DNA of 64,000 nucleotides from Leucogyrophana mollusca (lineage: Eukaryota > Basidiomycota > Agaricomycetes > Boletales): NCBI GenBank assembly GCA_021014945.1, contig MU266388.1:62001-126000 (forward strand), given 5' to 3'. The position numbers were made by a program, and so were the translations under genes. The notes under the pieces are model-generated. The model worked only from the letters and a program-made list of their open reading frames with translations, made no database searches and was not told the DNA's origin. Positions 1 to 11,746 of this stretch are shown piece after piece (the stretch's first letter is position 1; each line of letters opens with the position of its first letter).

Positions 1-826
1 AAAGCCCCAGCTTTGGAAAGTTAAGGCATCTTGTTCTTCGTGCTCGAAAGAGCCAGGGTAACCCGCGCATGTGAACCAGCCAGAATCGGAGTACTTTCAA
101 ATAGGGTCAATCACGCCCTATGACCACTAATTGGCTACGCACAATACCAGCTTGGCTGTGCACACGAATGGTCAGCGTTAGGACCAGCAGCAACATCAGG
201 GCGGGGCGACTTACAAGCCCAGCGCGTGAAGCTGGTCTGTCAAATTGTTCATGTCGGGAAACCTTGTCGTGTCTAGAAAACAAAACCTTGAGGCGGTACT
301 CAAGCCCCCATTCTACGTGCTACGTACCAGAAACAACCTCTCCGGTCGAGCTGCGGTTCTTCATGGCCCAGCAATCGTCCAAGTTGACGTGGTTGTACCC
401 AACGTCCTGTAACGCCAATCAGTCGGGACAGAAGAACGAACGACAGGAGCAAAAACTGACCAGAAGTCCATAGGACACCATGTACTGGGCAGTTTGGACC
501 ATGAGCGTCTCGTTGACGTTGCACTAGGAAATGGATGTAGACATCAGCGCAAGGTCGCCAGACGAGATGCACGTGACACACAGCGAAAGCGTTCCATGCT
601 GTCAAGTGACAAGTAATGGGTTCAGCGAGGACCAAAAGACGCGTCAATAAAGTGAGGCAGCTCACCGTTGTAACCCATCACTTCATGGCGTCATCGTCAG
701 CGAATGCACTTTGTTGGGGCAGACCGACTTACCGGGCAGTTTGCCGACGCCATTGGTGATAGCATTGGCTGGCAAAGCGGACAGAAGTCCGATAGCCACG
801 CCCAGAGACCTCATTGATAGAGCCAT
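1..826 (-). CDS. alpha-galactosidase, GH27 family, 5' part (truncated by window edge)
   Basis: Secreted glycoside hydrolase that releases terminal alpha-galactose. The start at 826 gives a signal peptide ([20 protein letters not shown]). Exons read 733-826, 666-680, 582-598, 461-523, 328-406, 215-272, 143-155 and <1-93; every junction keeps phase. The joined protein shows the GH27 N-terminal signature: NGVGKLPVMGYNAWNAFAC, then [19 protein letters not shown], then [19 protein letters not shown]. Family members carry exactly this order of motifs. The catalytic nucleophile region would lie beyond position 1 and is not seen. Three exons are only 13, 15 and 17 nt. The gene is divergent from the Sm D1 gene, with 436 bp between start codons. 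The only real uncertainty is the missing 3' half. Confidence 0.95.
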
Positions 827-1262
827 TGAGGAACGCCATCGCAAGTAAACGGAGTGATCGCTCTTATACGATTCCGAGGGCGGTAGACCGGACCCCCCTC
901 CCCCAGAAATTTCACGCGTGACCTCTCTCAACTTCTTGTGGAACGTCACTGAAAACCGAATAAATCCCGGGCCACGGCATTAGCGACTAGTATAGAGCAG
1001 GGTGGTCCAAATTTACATAGCCGTGTGTAGGGTCGAATGGTAATCCATGTGCCATGGCCCGCTGATGCTCTTGCATGAGCACACGGTTGTCCACTCCCAG
1101 CAAATATTGCTCCATTTACTGAAAGCGCCCGAACAAGCAGGGCCAAACAAAGGCGGGAGCGGGACCACGTGGATGTGTGGCGAATGGCAGGTTGAAGCTC
1201 CGCCACCTCGAGTTAGAGATCAAGCACGTCGATAGCGGTATCACCCCGCAAAATCTACCAAA
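827..1262. promoter_or_regulatory. divergent intergenic region between GH27 and Sm D1 genes
   Basis: 436 bp separate the two start codons and must hold both 5' regions. Open frames on both strands here are short and show no family motif. I see no clear TATA or other named element. Confidence 0.5.
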
Positions 1263-1792
1263 ATGAAGCTCGTAAGGTGATTATTTGTGGTTTTGTAATA
1301 ACCCTATGGCTTACCTTCGTAGCATCTTCCTTTATTTGCGGTTATGGCAAGACACAAGCTGACATTCGCGTTGAATCAGATTCTTGATGAAATTGAACAA
1401 TGAGACGGTGACTATCGAGCTCAAGAATGGATCAGTGGTTCACGGGACCATCACTGGTAAGCTCCATCCATCTTTTGCATCCATTTGCCAACATTATATC
1501 GTACGATCTTATTGCAGGTGTGGACATGCAGATGAACACTCACCTCAAAACTGTCAAAATGACTGCCCGTAACCGTGACCCAACCTCCCTCGACGCACTA
1601 TCGATCCGAGGCAACAATATTCGCTACTTTGTCCTCCCAGATGCACTGCCATTGGACTCGCTCCTGGTGGATGATGCACCCAAACCCAAGGGCAGAAAGA
1701 AGGACGATGCACGTGGGCGGGGTCGCGGGAGAGGAGCACCTGATCGTGGACGTGGACGAGGCAGGGGAAGGGGTCGTGGCCGAGGATTCTGA
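1263..1792 (+). CDS. SMD1: small nuclear ribonucleoprotein Sm D1
   Basis: Core Sm protein of spliceosomal snRNPs that builds the heptameric ring on U snRNAs in the nucleus. Exons are 1263-1276, 1380-1456 and 1518-1792, giving 121 residues, the normal length. The joined start reads [19 protein letters not shown]. The Sm1 motif continues [20 protein letters not shown] and the Sm2 motif is [19 protein letters not shown]. The tail is an RG-rich stretch (about 15 RG dipeptides), the usual target of arginine methylation in Sm D1. The first exon codes only 4 residues plus two bases, so a naive start at the internal Met (1387) would lose the conserved N-terminus. Identification is very secure. Confidence 0.97.
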
Positions 1793-2038
1793 TGGTATAC
1801 TTTTGATAATACCACGTCCGTTGTGTCAGCCGTACATCGTTGTTGCTACCTTGTTAATACTAAAATATGGCTCCAGGCCAGCAGCGGCCTGGCATGTAAC
1901 ACCAAAAGCACTCACAGACTTAGATACGCTGCACCGTACGTTACCCGGGTGTGTTTATCGGGTCGTACAGTATCAACTTCGAAGGCCCTGCAGTCGTCCC
2001 AAAAATTCATGGTCGCGTCGGTGGCTGAATTCTGAACG

Positions 2039-3686
2039 ATGTTTCTGCGCGGTTGTGTCACAACGCCAGCAACCTTGCCCAAATCTCTTGCGGTCCGACG
2101 ACTCTTCAGTTCTTCTCAGAAATACTTTGCCACTGCAGGAACCTCGTTGCCGCAGACTATTCGCCAACTGCTGGCGCGTCCAGAATCCTCCCAACCACTT
2201 CACCCCGTAGAAGTCAGTGGATGGGTCAAATCTGTGCGGCGGCAGAAGAATGTTACATTTGCTGTTATCAGTGATGGGAGCTGGGCACCTGGCATGCAGG
2301 CGGTATTAAGCAATACGAACATACCCAAAAAGTATGTATTTTCGATGTTGAAAACTGAACGAAAGTTCTAATACCGATGATCCTCCTTTCTAGCTTGACG
2401 AACGGCGCCAGCGTGCGTCTCGGCGGTACATTAGTCAAGAGCTTGGGTGCCGGACAAGCGCAGGAACTGCGGGTTGACACCGTGGATGTGCTGGGTGACT
2501 GTGACCCCGAGGTACTTTGTTATTCTTCCCCAGGAAAAGAATACCTCGACATAACGACACCTCTTAGACGTACCCCATTCAGAAGCAAGCACTATCTGTC
2601 GAATATCTACGCGAAAATGCCCACCTGCGCCCACGCACAGATGCGGTAGCTTCCATGCTACGCCTCCGCAGTGAACTGCATCGCGCAGTCCACGGCTTCT
2701 TTGAGGTACGGAAGTTCATATCTGACCACGTTTTCAGTTCTCTCATCAGAGTGATACATTAGGGTCAAGATTTTACACATGTGCATACCCCCATCTTGAC
2801 CTCTAGCGACTGCGAGGGTGCTGGCGAAACCTTCCGAGTTGTGCCCAACACAGCACAGTCTACTCTCCCTGAAGGCGATGCTCAAGAAGAGTTCTTCTCA
2901 AAACCGGCATACCTGACCGTTTCGTCACAACTACACTTGGAGGCTCTCGCGTCATCCCTATCGCGGGTTTATACCCTGTCACCCTGTTTTCGTGCTGAAC
3001 GTTCTCAGACAAGCCGGCATCTGGCCGAATTCTGGATGCTCGAAGCGGAGTGGGCGTTCACACGTAGCGTGGACGATGTCTGCGACCTGGTTGAAGCTTG
3101 CCTGAAAGGCGTATTGGCGAGAATCACGCCAGATTCTTCGCTTCCCTGGTCCGATGGAAGGCTCCGGTCTTTGCTAAATGCTGGCCAGTATGATGCTTGG
3201 GCAAGAATGACCTACACCGATGCTGTCGCAGAACTTGAACGGCATCATGCATCCTCAAGGGCCTTCGAGTTTGAGCCGAAGTGGGGAAGATCTCTGCAAA
3301 GCGAGCACGAACGCTGGCTTTCCGAGAGCTTTATCGGGGGCCCAGTCTTCGTCACTGACTACCCGGCCTCGCTCAAACCGTTCTACATGCGTCTCAACGA
3401 TGATAGGAAGACCGTTGCGTGCTTCGACTTATTGATTCCGCACGTCGGTGAACTGGTGGGAGGCTCGTTGAGGGAGGAGAGGCTTGATTACCTCGTTGCA
3501 TCCATGAAGACGCACGGGCTCGACGAGGAAGAGTACAAGTGGTATACCGACCTGAGGAGGTTTGGGAGCGCACCGCACGGAGGGTTTGGGATGGGTTTTG
3601 AGAGACTAGTTAGCTGGCTCAGCGGGATCGAGAATGTGCGGGAGTGTATTGCGATGCCCCGCTGGGCCAAGAGGATGTTATTGTGA
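2039..3686 (+). CDS. SLM5: asparaginyl-tRNA synthetase, probably mitochondrial
   Basis: Class II aminoacyl-tRNA synthetase that charges tRNA-Asn. Exons are 2039-2331, 2394-2511, 2568-2705 and 2763-3686, giving 490 residues. The first 35 residues are rich in Arg, Ser, Thr and Ala with almost no acidic residues, as in a mitochondrial presequence. The OB-fold anticodon domain follows (VSGWVKSVRRQKNVTFAVI). The linker has DPETYPIQK and YLRENAHLRPR, and the catalytic core has HTPILTSSDCEGAGETF. Motif 2 is FRAERSQTSRHLAEFWMLEA and motif 3 is GFGMGFERLVSWL. The family also has a cytosolic paralogue; the presequence and length favour the mitochondrial enzyme. Confidence 0.95.
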
Positions 3687-4014
3687 TAGACTACATTCAG
3701 TAATGCATCAATGGCGGACCAGGGTCGGCACCGCAATTGTGAGTGACTCTACCCTTCCACGCCAAGGGCTGATCCCGCCTCCCGACGGTCCCGACCACCA
3801 ACTCCCGTTTGCCTGAATTGACCACGTGCAGCAAGTTTCGAGTCACTCGCATCACGTGGGAGGCGCGCCTCCCGTGACGTGACGTGACTAGTTATTACTC
3901 CAAGCGACATGAGCGTGCGTGCCCCTGTCGCCTCGCCCTTCAACCACGACCACGACAAACGACTGTACTTATCACCTATCTTTGTTATCTAGCTTATTAG
4001 AAAACGAATACACA
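3687..4014. other. intergenic, AsnRS 3' end to coiled-coil gene 5' end
   Basis: 328 bp with no convincing coding potential. It must contain the AsnRS terminator and the promoter of the next gene. A short direct repeat (gtgac units, about 3878-3892) is visible; nothing else stands out. Confidence 0.4.
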
Positions 4015-7002
4015 ATGGGGGCGACGAAGTCTCAAAAAGCAGCAAAGTATACTTATGCCGAACGTGAGTTGGAACGGTCTTTTTTTCTCGTGCAGTGGCA
4101 CTTCATTGGGCCTGACACCTTTCCTACAGGCGTACTCGGCGCGTACTCTCAGGCGCAGAAGGAACACCGGAGGCAGATTGTCCATATGGCTACCCTGCGT
4201 GCTCAAGGTGGGTTCTCTACCATACGTGGTCGAGGTTGTTGGGTATATATGACCTCTATTGTCGTTGTGTGATTCAGTGCGCAAAATTGCACAGACGAAG
4301 AAAGACAAGCTTGGACCCCAATGGTCAAGCTGGGTTACCAAGGCTGTTCATAAACTGGTCAGCTCATTGTCTTCGTTTGCGCCATCCACATTTTCATTCT
4401 CTGTTATAATACTAGGAAGAGCAGGGGCTATTGCAGCATGAAGATTCCAGTGGATACGTCAGTATGACTCCCGAAGGGAGAAAAGTGTACGTCATGGGCT
4501 ACTGGTCACATCTTTTCCTCCGTTTAACAGAAATTACCTGGCAGGCTTTCTATCGCCCGCAAGAGGCTTCATGCGGCTCCCGGAGGTGCCGCGTCTCCCT
4601 TACAGGAAGACGCGGTGTGGAAATCTGTCGCGGAACAATTCTCGCCGCATGGACAGAAGCGCAAGATCGGATCACGTCTTAGGCCGCTCGCTGACCGAGG
4701 AGACGCTTCAGATGCTGAAGAAGACCAGTCGGCGTCCGTACGCGGCAGCCCGCGTAAAAGGCCAAGGAGGAGTATTGCTGTTAGCTTCACTTCCCCTCAG
4801 AAGTCGCCACAGAAGCCTGTGTCAAAGATGACCAAAGCCGAGGTGGGTTCATTTGATTCTGCGCAGACTTCCTTAGCTTATTTGTATCGTACAGCTCAAA
4901 GCTGAGCTGAAGGCTTTGCAACAGGCGACCTTGCAAACCTCACGGACCTCTGGTATATCCCAGATTGAAGCGCAGCGACTTCGGCGTGACCTTGCAGATC
5001 GGGAGAAACAACTCCAGACTGCCACCCATGAACTTAACAGCACCAGACGGTCCATACCTGCGGTAGACGACCAGGAAATGATGACAGAGCCGGATGACGA
5101 GTTCCAGAGGCCAGCATCACCCGTATAGTACGTTTGCCCACTGACCTTCAGACCTTGCTTGAGTAATGACTGTTGACTGTTTCGTAGTAGCGACAGGTTG
5201 ACTCCTTTACCAGAGAGCCCTCTTCCAGTAGACATGCTACCTTCCCAGCCGTCGTTCGGAGTCACCCGTACGCAGTCCGGGTCCGTCATCCCGCATGTGA
5301 GCCAGCGACCTACTCCCGCGCCAAGCTCCCCAGGTGTGGATAATGGTCATTACGGAGATGAGGATGACGTTTTCACTGAAGACCGCGATGGGCGACGTGC
5401 GGGCGATGTGAACGCTGGTTCGCCTCGACAAGTCGCAACTCCAGAGTCATCGCCAGATCGAAGCCCCGCGAGGAAGAGCCGGGACCTGGAGCAGGAAGTG
5501 CAGGTGTATAAGACTCGTTTGGAAAATGCCAATAGGGAGTCCCAGGAGACGGAGAACGCGCTTCAAGAGAAGGTGATTCTTATTTCTTTTGTTCAGGGAG
5601 GTACTGATTTCGCCTGCGAGCAGATCACGGCGCTCGAATCAAAGGTTTCTGAACAGGCGAGCCATATCACTGGTTTACAAGAGGAGATCCAAAGTCTCGA
5701 GAATGTCGTATCCGAGCACCAGCTTACCATACAGCAGCTCACCATCAAGAACACGACCTTGACAGGATCGCTCGCAAACCAAGACGCATTGGTAACTGAA
5801 TTACAAGAACTTGTCGCCTCTCGTAAAGATGAACTCGATACAGTGGCACAAGATAAGTTGGATCTCGCCATGAGATTATCCAGTGTGGAGCAAGACGCAC
5901 GCCAAGCAGAAGAAGCCAAGGAGCGCCTTCGTGGAGACCTAGAAAGTGCGCATGTGGACAAGGAACGTCTTTCCTCGTCCCTGGATGAATCCAGGACACA
6001 TATGGCCGCAGAGCGTGCTGGCTTTGAGACACAGAAGCTCGAATTCGAGACCCTGCTTACGGAGCTTCGGGGGGGATTGAATATGTCCCAGGAACAGACA
6101 GCAGAGTTAGAGAAGAAAACAGCAGGGCTTGAGCACGAGCTCGACGCGGCAAGGGTCCGTGTTATGGAACTAGAGGAGAGCTCAGCGACGTTGGCTGCCG
6201 ACCTTGCGCACTCGAAGGAGACCGCGGAGAGGCTCACTGCAAAGCTGGACGATGCTCAGGCATTACAGTCAGGTACTGAAGTGATGCTGGGAGAAGCGAG
6301 AGGGACGATCCAGGACATGCGTCAACGGATCGACGGAATGGTGGTGCAGACCGCCCAGCTCGAAACGGAGTTGCAACAAACCATCTCGCAGGCACATTCC
6401 CACCGGACGGGGCTCGAGGACGAGATCGCGGAACTTCGGTCTGGCAACTTGTCACTCAAGAGACGTGCAGATGGGTTGAGTCACGACCTTGACGCTGCTC
6501 GCCTTGGCATGACCGATCTGCAGGCTTCCGTGGATGCGATGAAGACGCAACACGAAGAAGACGAACGAATTTCGGCCGAAAACGCGTCTTTCGCGCAGGC
6601 AGCACTTCAAGCTGCGCAACTCGCGGCCGGCCAGCTTCGTGCTGAGCTGGAGGACTGTCGCGCAGAGTTGCGAACCGAGAATATAACCGCCATGGGGCTG
6701 CGGACGGACCTCGCGGACGTGCACCAGCGTTTGGGAGAGATGGAAGAGGAAATGATCAGTCTGAAAGCAGCGAAGAGGGCAGATGAAGGGACCATTGAGG
6801 CATTGAAGCTAGGGTATCAAGGCTTGAGACAGGCGCAAATGGATGCGCTGGCTAAGATGGAGGGCCAGGTAAGTGACGTGGTGAACCGGATTTTGGGTGT
6901 GGCTTACGAACTAACTGCTTCAATCTACAGATTGCTTCGGCACAGTCGTCGCCCATTCCGACGAGGGTGAGAGGACGCGTCCCAGCTGCAGGTCCAGCGT
7001 AA
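4015..7002 (+). CDS. coiled-coil protein with N-terminal winged-helix-like region
   Basis: Function not recognised. Exons read 4015-4063, 4130-4207, 4278-4357, 4416-4486, 4545-4842, 4895-5127, 5188-5572, 5624-6868 and 6931-7002, about 836 residues. Residues 20-120 look like a winged-helix fold: a helix pair, then WSSWVTKAVHKLEEQGLL, then a beta-like GYVSMTPEGRKVL. Next comes a basic stretch with an NLS-like RGSPRKRPRRS and a Ser/Pro/acidic linker. From about residue 370 to the end there is a long heptad-rich coiled coil. The 51-nt segment 5573-5623 is in frame either way; its GT-AG ends and typical size make an intron more likely. A nuclear scaffold or chromatin role is only an inference. Confidence 0.85.
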
Positions 7003-8082
7003 CGGCTGGAAGGTGGCGAGTGTGGAATATCTGCACCGCGACATAAGGATTTTTATAAACTTGAACTCTTTTCTAAACATCATTTATACAACCATCTTAT
7101 ACTCCTCTTGCTTGTTGTCTGCGATATATATGCATATAATATTCAACATGCTCACTATCCTCGCGCCCTGTGCCAGGTATTAGCCAACTCTTGACGAACT
7201 TCTCCGGTCAAAATGCGGGGTCCTAGCGCTTGGCAGTGATGCTCTTGCTCACGAAGCTCACCGATATTGGCCCACAGCTATCTGGAGCGTTTGATACACA
7301 AACAAAAACAGATGGTGTCGAGCCATCCATGATTGCTGACGTCCGAGCTGGGAGGTGGGGATGATGAATCTGCGTCAGTGTAATAGCTGTCAGATCGTTG
7401 TCGTGGGGGCGAGGTACGACCAGAAGCATGGACTCTCTGCAACAATGAGGATGTGAGTGACGAGGAGCCAGTGACGTGTAAAACGAACGAACATCAAATC
7501 CCCGAGCGGGAGCGACATCACTTAGACTATGGCGACGGCGTCGAGGGCGTGCACTAGTAGTAGCTTGAAGGCCAATAGTGTCATTGCCAGTGGTTTTCGG
7601 CCGCCGAAAGCGACCCCATAACTGAATGAGGGCTCCGCGCGTGCGAGGTGCGGGGGTGGCCGGGTCTTGCTTTAGTGGGTCCCTTACTGCTGTCCCATCA
7701 CTGTGTTGGCACTGATCTGATGTGGCAGGGAGCTGTCAATCTATGTTCAGTATAACACACCATGTGGGGCTTATATGTTTGTCCGTACATCCTGGTGACG
7801 CGAATGGACAGACAGCGTGCTAAATGAAAGCAAGTTCGCGATAGGAGCCGTTGCTTCGTAAGGACTTTGCCGAGGGACCCGAGCTGTGGCAGGCAGCTGC
7901 AGGAGGAGTTATGAAACAGGCAGAAGGCGTTACAAGGTTGCTCACATCAAGAACAGAATCACTGCCGTGTGGTTCGTGGCGGATGCGCGGGGGGGTTTCG
8001 GGCGCGGCATCATGGACCCTGTTCCGAATTTTCCCTGGATAGATGAATCAAGGAATATGTCGACGAGAAAGCATAAGAGGGG
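7003..8082. other. convergent intergenic region
   Basis: About 1.08 kb between the 3' ends of the coiled-coil gene (+) and the first TUP1-like gene (-). It contains AT-rich stretches near 7040-7150, fitting 3' untranslated sequence. Small open frames (for example 7223-7429 on the minus strand) show no family motif. No repeat or RNA gene was seen. Confidence 0.4.
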
Positions 8083-9587
8083 CTAACATATGCGCGCTTC
8101 CCAATCGCCGGCCCCGGTGGCCAGCTGTGCTCCTACGGGGCTCATGTCAACTGAAATTACTGCGCAGGGGATCGGATTAATTTAACAACATGACAATGGA
8201 AAAGTGACAAACTGGAGTTCATATGACCTTGGAGCTCACACTGCAACGTGCCATTATGAGAACTCCAGAGCCGTGCACTGCGATCCTTGCTCCCCGACAT
8301 GATCCACTGCCCATCGGGCGATGCGACGACGGAAAGGGCATAATCCTAGATTTCGTCAATAACACATACCCTGCAGCAAACTGTCACTCACTGTATGCCC
8401 GATAAAGTTCACCGTGCACTGGCTTGCTTGCTTCAGCCCGTTCCTGTCAGGTTTGTCTTCTTCCCGCTCCGCCCTTTCTTTCAGCAGGTCACTCACATCC
8501 CAATGCTTGAGTGTCTTATCTAAACTTCCGCTCACAAGCCCCTTCCCATCAGGGGTGAAAGCCACACCATACACGGCGTCCCTGTGGCCTCTCAGGCGCT
8601 CAAGCAGCGACCCCGTGGCAACATCCCAAATACGGACGACTGTGTCCACACTGCCTGCTGCAACGAGCTGGCCATTCGGTGAGATCGCAACGCCGGCCAC
8701 GCTTGCATCGTTGCCGACAGAGTCAGGATCGTTTATGATGAGTGTCTTCGACGAGCCGTCGACCATGTTCCAAATACGAACGGTCTTATCCCCCCCGCCT
8801 GACACGACAAGCCGTCCGTTGCGAGAGAACTCAACAGAGTAAACTATTTCTTGGTGCCCTTCAAAGACCGTCCTGATGCGCTTCTTCGCGATATTCCAGA
8901 TCTTAAGTGTCATCAGCAGTTTGAAGAGACGATGCGAGTAAACTTGAGCGTACACGAAGAACCCTGTCCTCGGAGGCTGTGGCCAAATACTTACCATTCG
9001 GACTGAAGCATATGCTACGAATATACATATCTCCGGGGAGAGAGTCGCTTTTATGGTAAAGAACACTAGATCGTTGTATACCAAGTGCTGCTCAGAGAAA
9101 GGGAAGGGCATGGTAGAATAGGACATGCGACGTACCAGGTCTTAGTGCCAGTCTTGACATCGTAGATCTGAGCTGTGCGGTTGCATCCAGTCGCGAGGAA
9201 CCTGCCGTCCGCAGAGAATCGAACGCTGCATACTACGCTGGTAAGTTAGTTGCACATGGCGCTCAATGAAACCTCTCGCAATGTTCGATCGAGAGAACAC
9301 TCACCTCTCGTGTATGAGAGTATGTACCAGAGCTATGTCCAACCCTCGTTTCGTTTTGGGATTGAACTTCACAGACCAATTGTCGCCTTTCGTAGGCCAG
9401 GCTTTGACATCCCTCTCTTCCGATGGCAACTTATCGCGTACGGTGTCCAACTGATACAAGCTGTCCGTGTCTGAAACCCGTCCAACGGATAAGTGAGACC
9501 TAGAATAGAAAAACAACTGGAGAACGCACCGCTACCACCATGAGGCACCTCCAAATTTCCAGCTGCGGAACGTGTGCTCCCGAACAT
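8083..9587 (-). CDS. TUP1-like WD40 protein, short form (copy 1)
   Basis: Closely matches the WD40 propeller of the fungal corepressor Tup1. Exons are 9530-9587, 9305-9470, 9136-9237, 8954-9065, 8392-8901, 8213-8345 and 8083-8159, 385 residues. Seven blades are seen, for example [37 protein letters not shown] and [19 protein letters not shown]. The final blade ends GDWEARIC, where Tup1 usually ends ARIWSY. Tup1's N-terminal tetramerisation helix and its Gln/Pro-rich linker are absent: only about 20 residues precede the region homologous to the pre-propeller segment. No coding sequence for them was found upstream. It may act as a partner or modulator of Tup1, but this is inference. A very similar gene lies at 14152-15684. 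Confidence 0.9.
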
Positions 9588-10386
9588 GATCACAGACTAC
9601 CCACCGGTCGTGCGCTCGAGAGTAGTCTCCACACAGAAGAAGTATCAGGATGGATATCTTTATTCCACACCGTACCTTTGGCCTCTTGCCAGTGGGTCCC
9701 GTGGGCTGGAGTTAACGCTCGTGCAAGGCTCGCGCCAACGTTATTTGGGTTCACATGCACCCACAGATGTCTATAAGAGGACACGAACAAGCGCTTGTCA
9801 GTGCATCGTGGAAGTGCCGCAGCCAACATGTCAGCCGCAGCCCGTCACGGTTCGACGGTAGTCTCCCGTGTAGTGCAACGACTATCTCGAATTCGAAGCT
9901 TTGGTCTGCCCACGGGAGACTACCGTGGAGTCAGACCACATAGAAAGAAGGAAATGGTTCATTCGAAATGACGTTTGACGACTGCAGGATGTGACCATTA
10001 GTTGTTGGTTTATGTTGAGACAATGTTTTTCGTAGAATGATCACTTATATCGTAGCTGGCTGGCCCTCGGTCTTCAGACTCGCGTAGGTAATAATACTTA
10101 CCCGCGACCGGTCATACAGTGACTGTAAGTGCACTACTTAATTTGACACCGTCAAACAAATAGTAGTGGCATCGAGGGAGGAAGTCCGTGCACCGGATGT
10201 GAGGCAACGTGGAGGACGCCGTCACGATAGTTGGGTATAGGTTTTGGACACGGACCCCATGATTCAAGTCCGAAGAGCAGACACTTAGAACAAAAACCAA
10301 CTCACGCGAAAAATCCCCAAGGAAAACAGATGCATGATCCTTCTGAAAACTGGCGTGAGCCCACACGCCTACGTAACGCATCCCGT
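9588..10386. other. intergenic region with inverted repeat
   Basis: About 0.8 kb upstream of TUP1-like copy 1 (-) and downstream of VPS29 (-). It carries a perfect 16-bp inverted repeat (9855-9870 and 9911-9926). No Tup1 N-terminal domain is encoded here on the minus strand. Confidence 0.5.
9855..9926. repeat. perfect 16-bp inverted repeat with 40-bp loop
   Basis: Arm 1, 9855-9870, is ACGGTAGTCTCCCGTG. Arm 2, 9911-9926, is its exact reverse complement. A second smaller pair (ggtctg at 9903 and cagacc at 9932) flanks arm 2. It could be an operator, a hairpin or the remnant of a small inverted-repeat element. Confidence 0.85.
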
Positions 10387-11243
10387 TTACCAAACAGCCT
10401 GCTGTGGACTGCTCGGTATACTCTGCGGTCCCACCGTCGCCCCGCCCACAGAACTGGAGCTCGGGATGGGTGGTGCCGGAGTTTCCTTCCGGTACTCGAT
10501 CTTCTCAACGCGTACTTCGCCGTCGATGAGCTGGTATACGTAAGTAACGACTACAGGGCCTTGGATGTCCATTAGGGCGAACGAGGGCGTTGGATCGCTA
10601 GTGTACAGATTAGCGAGGCACGCGTCAGAGTCGGAAATGACGTACCTGTTGTGAAGACCCGTCCATGCACCTGTTGCGGAGCCGGGGTTTACAAAGAATC
10701 GGCCATCATATTCAATGGCTTGGAATCTGGTAGGTAGGACGATGTTAAGTCAAAAAAATATAGATGAAATGCGAAGATCAACAGAAACGCAATCCGCAGC
10801 AGCCGTGAAAAGCAAGAAGAGGGACGCCTACGCACGTATGAGTATGCCCAGAGATAAGGACATCAACGTCCATCTGACGCGCAATTGCACTGAGTGCGTC
10901 GAGATCGCCAGTCGGGACACATTGGTGGCCATGTATGACGCCCATCTTGATAGGCGAGTGTACGACCGTCACTGACAACGGAAAGTTCGAGTTCTGCTCC
11001 CGAGATCCGTCAAACTCGATCCTAGCCCTCAAGAATCGTGCACACCTCATCATAATCCCCTCTAACTACATGCACGTCCCCCGCGACGGTGCGCAGGTAC
11101 TCATACGTCTCGCGGTCGCATACATTGCCCGTGCACAAAATCTGCTGTATTTTTCCCGGAACGAGGAGCTTGCGAAACTTCGCGGGAAGGTCATGGACGC
11201 GATGTGGGATGTAGAGGTCGCCTATAACGAGTACGAGCACCAT
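10387..11243 (-). CDS. VPS29: vacuolar protein sorting protein 29 (retromer subunit)
   Basis: Metallophosphoesterase-fold subunit of the retromer cargo-selective trimer, acting in endosome-to-Golgi recycling. Exons are 11046-11243, 10836-10993 and 10387-10726, 231 residues. The start [15 protein letters not shown] and the motifs [50 protein letters not shown] and [12 protein letters not shown] are diagnostic. The C-terminus ([19 protein letters not shown]) is also conserved. There is a fungal-type insertion between PGSATGAW and PSFALMDIQ, and a Pro/Ser-rich tail of about 30 residues. The start codon lies only 117 bp from that of MDM35 on the other strand. Confidence 0.96.
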
Positions 11244-11360
11244 GGTTGCTGGTGGAGAGCCAGGTGGGCGGCGGCGGGGCGTGGTTTGTTTGGTTTCGGT
11301 GGCGTCTGCCGAGCATGGGCGCTCCGAGGTTCTCATCATCCGCTACTATTGGTGTCAGCC

Positions 11361-11746
11361 ATGGCGCACTCGCTTTCGCCGGAATGCACGCCCTTGAAGC
11401 ACGCTTACGACTCGTGTTTTAATACCTGGTTCGAGGGCTACCTCGAGCCCGCCGTCTCTCCTTCGTCTTCAGAGCAACGCGCACAGTATTCCAAGAAAAA
11501 GGCGGATGAATTCGAGGAGCGCTGTGGGAAGGTTTGGGTAGAGTATAAGCAGTGCGTGCAGGTACGTCGTGTACTCACATTCTCGTCTATGCCATAGGTA
11601 CTAAGACTAGATCTTGATAGAAAGCGGTCAAGGATAAAGGTCTTGGCGATCTGCTCGACCAGGCTCGGGTGGAGAACCCTCTCCGAGATCCACCACCCGC
11701 GCCGTCGCCCGGGGAGGTGTCGTCTTCGTCTTCTTCCTCGCAATAA
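11361..11746 (+). CDS. MDM35: mitochondrial intermembrane-space protein MDM35 (TRIAP1 family)
   Basis: Small twin-CX9C protein that binds Ups1/PRELI-type lipid transfer proteins in the mitochondrial intermembrane space. Exons are 11361-11561 and 11621-11746, 108 residues. The first pair is CTPLKHAYDSC and the second CGKVWVEYKQC, both exactly CX9C. Between them lie the family's FNTWFEGYL and the basic KKKADEFEE segment. The end is a Ser-rich tail. The gene is divergent from VPS29 with a 117-bp shared upstream region. Confidence 0.95.

Noticed and set aside
2512..2533. 22-nt intron in AsnRS ending at ccccag
   Set aside because: Too short; the longer 56-nt intron (2512-2567) restores DPETYPIQK, the family sequence.
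5593..6237. 214-codon minus-strand frame rich in Ser and Cys
   Set aside because: Antisense shadow of the coiled-coil exon; Glu/Leu/Ala codons on one strand read as Ser/Cys/Arg on the other.
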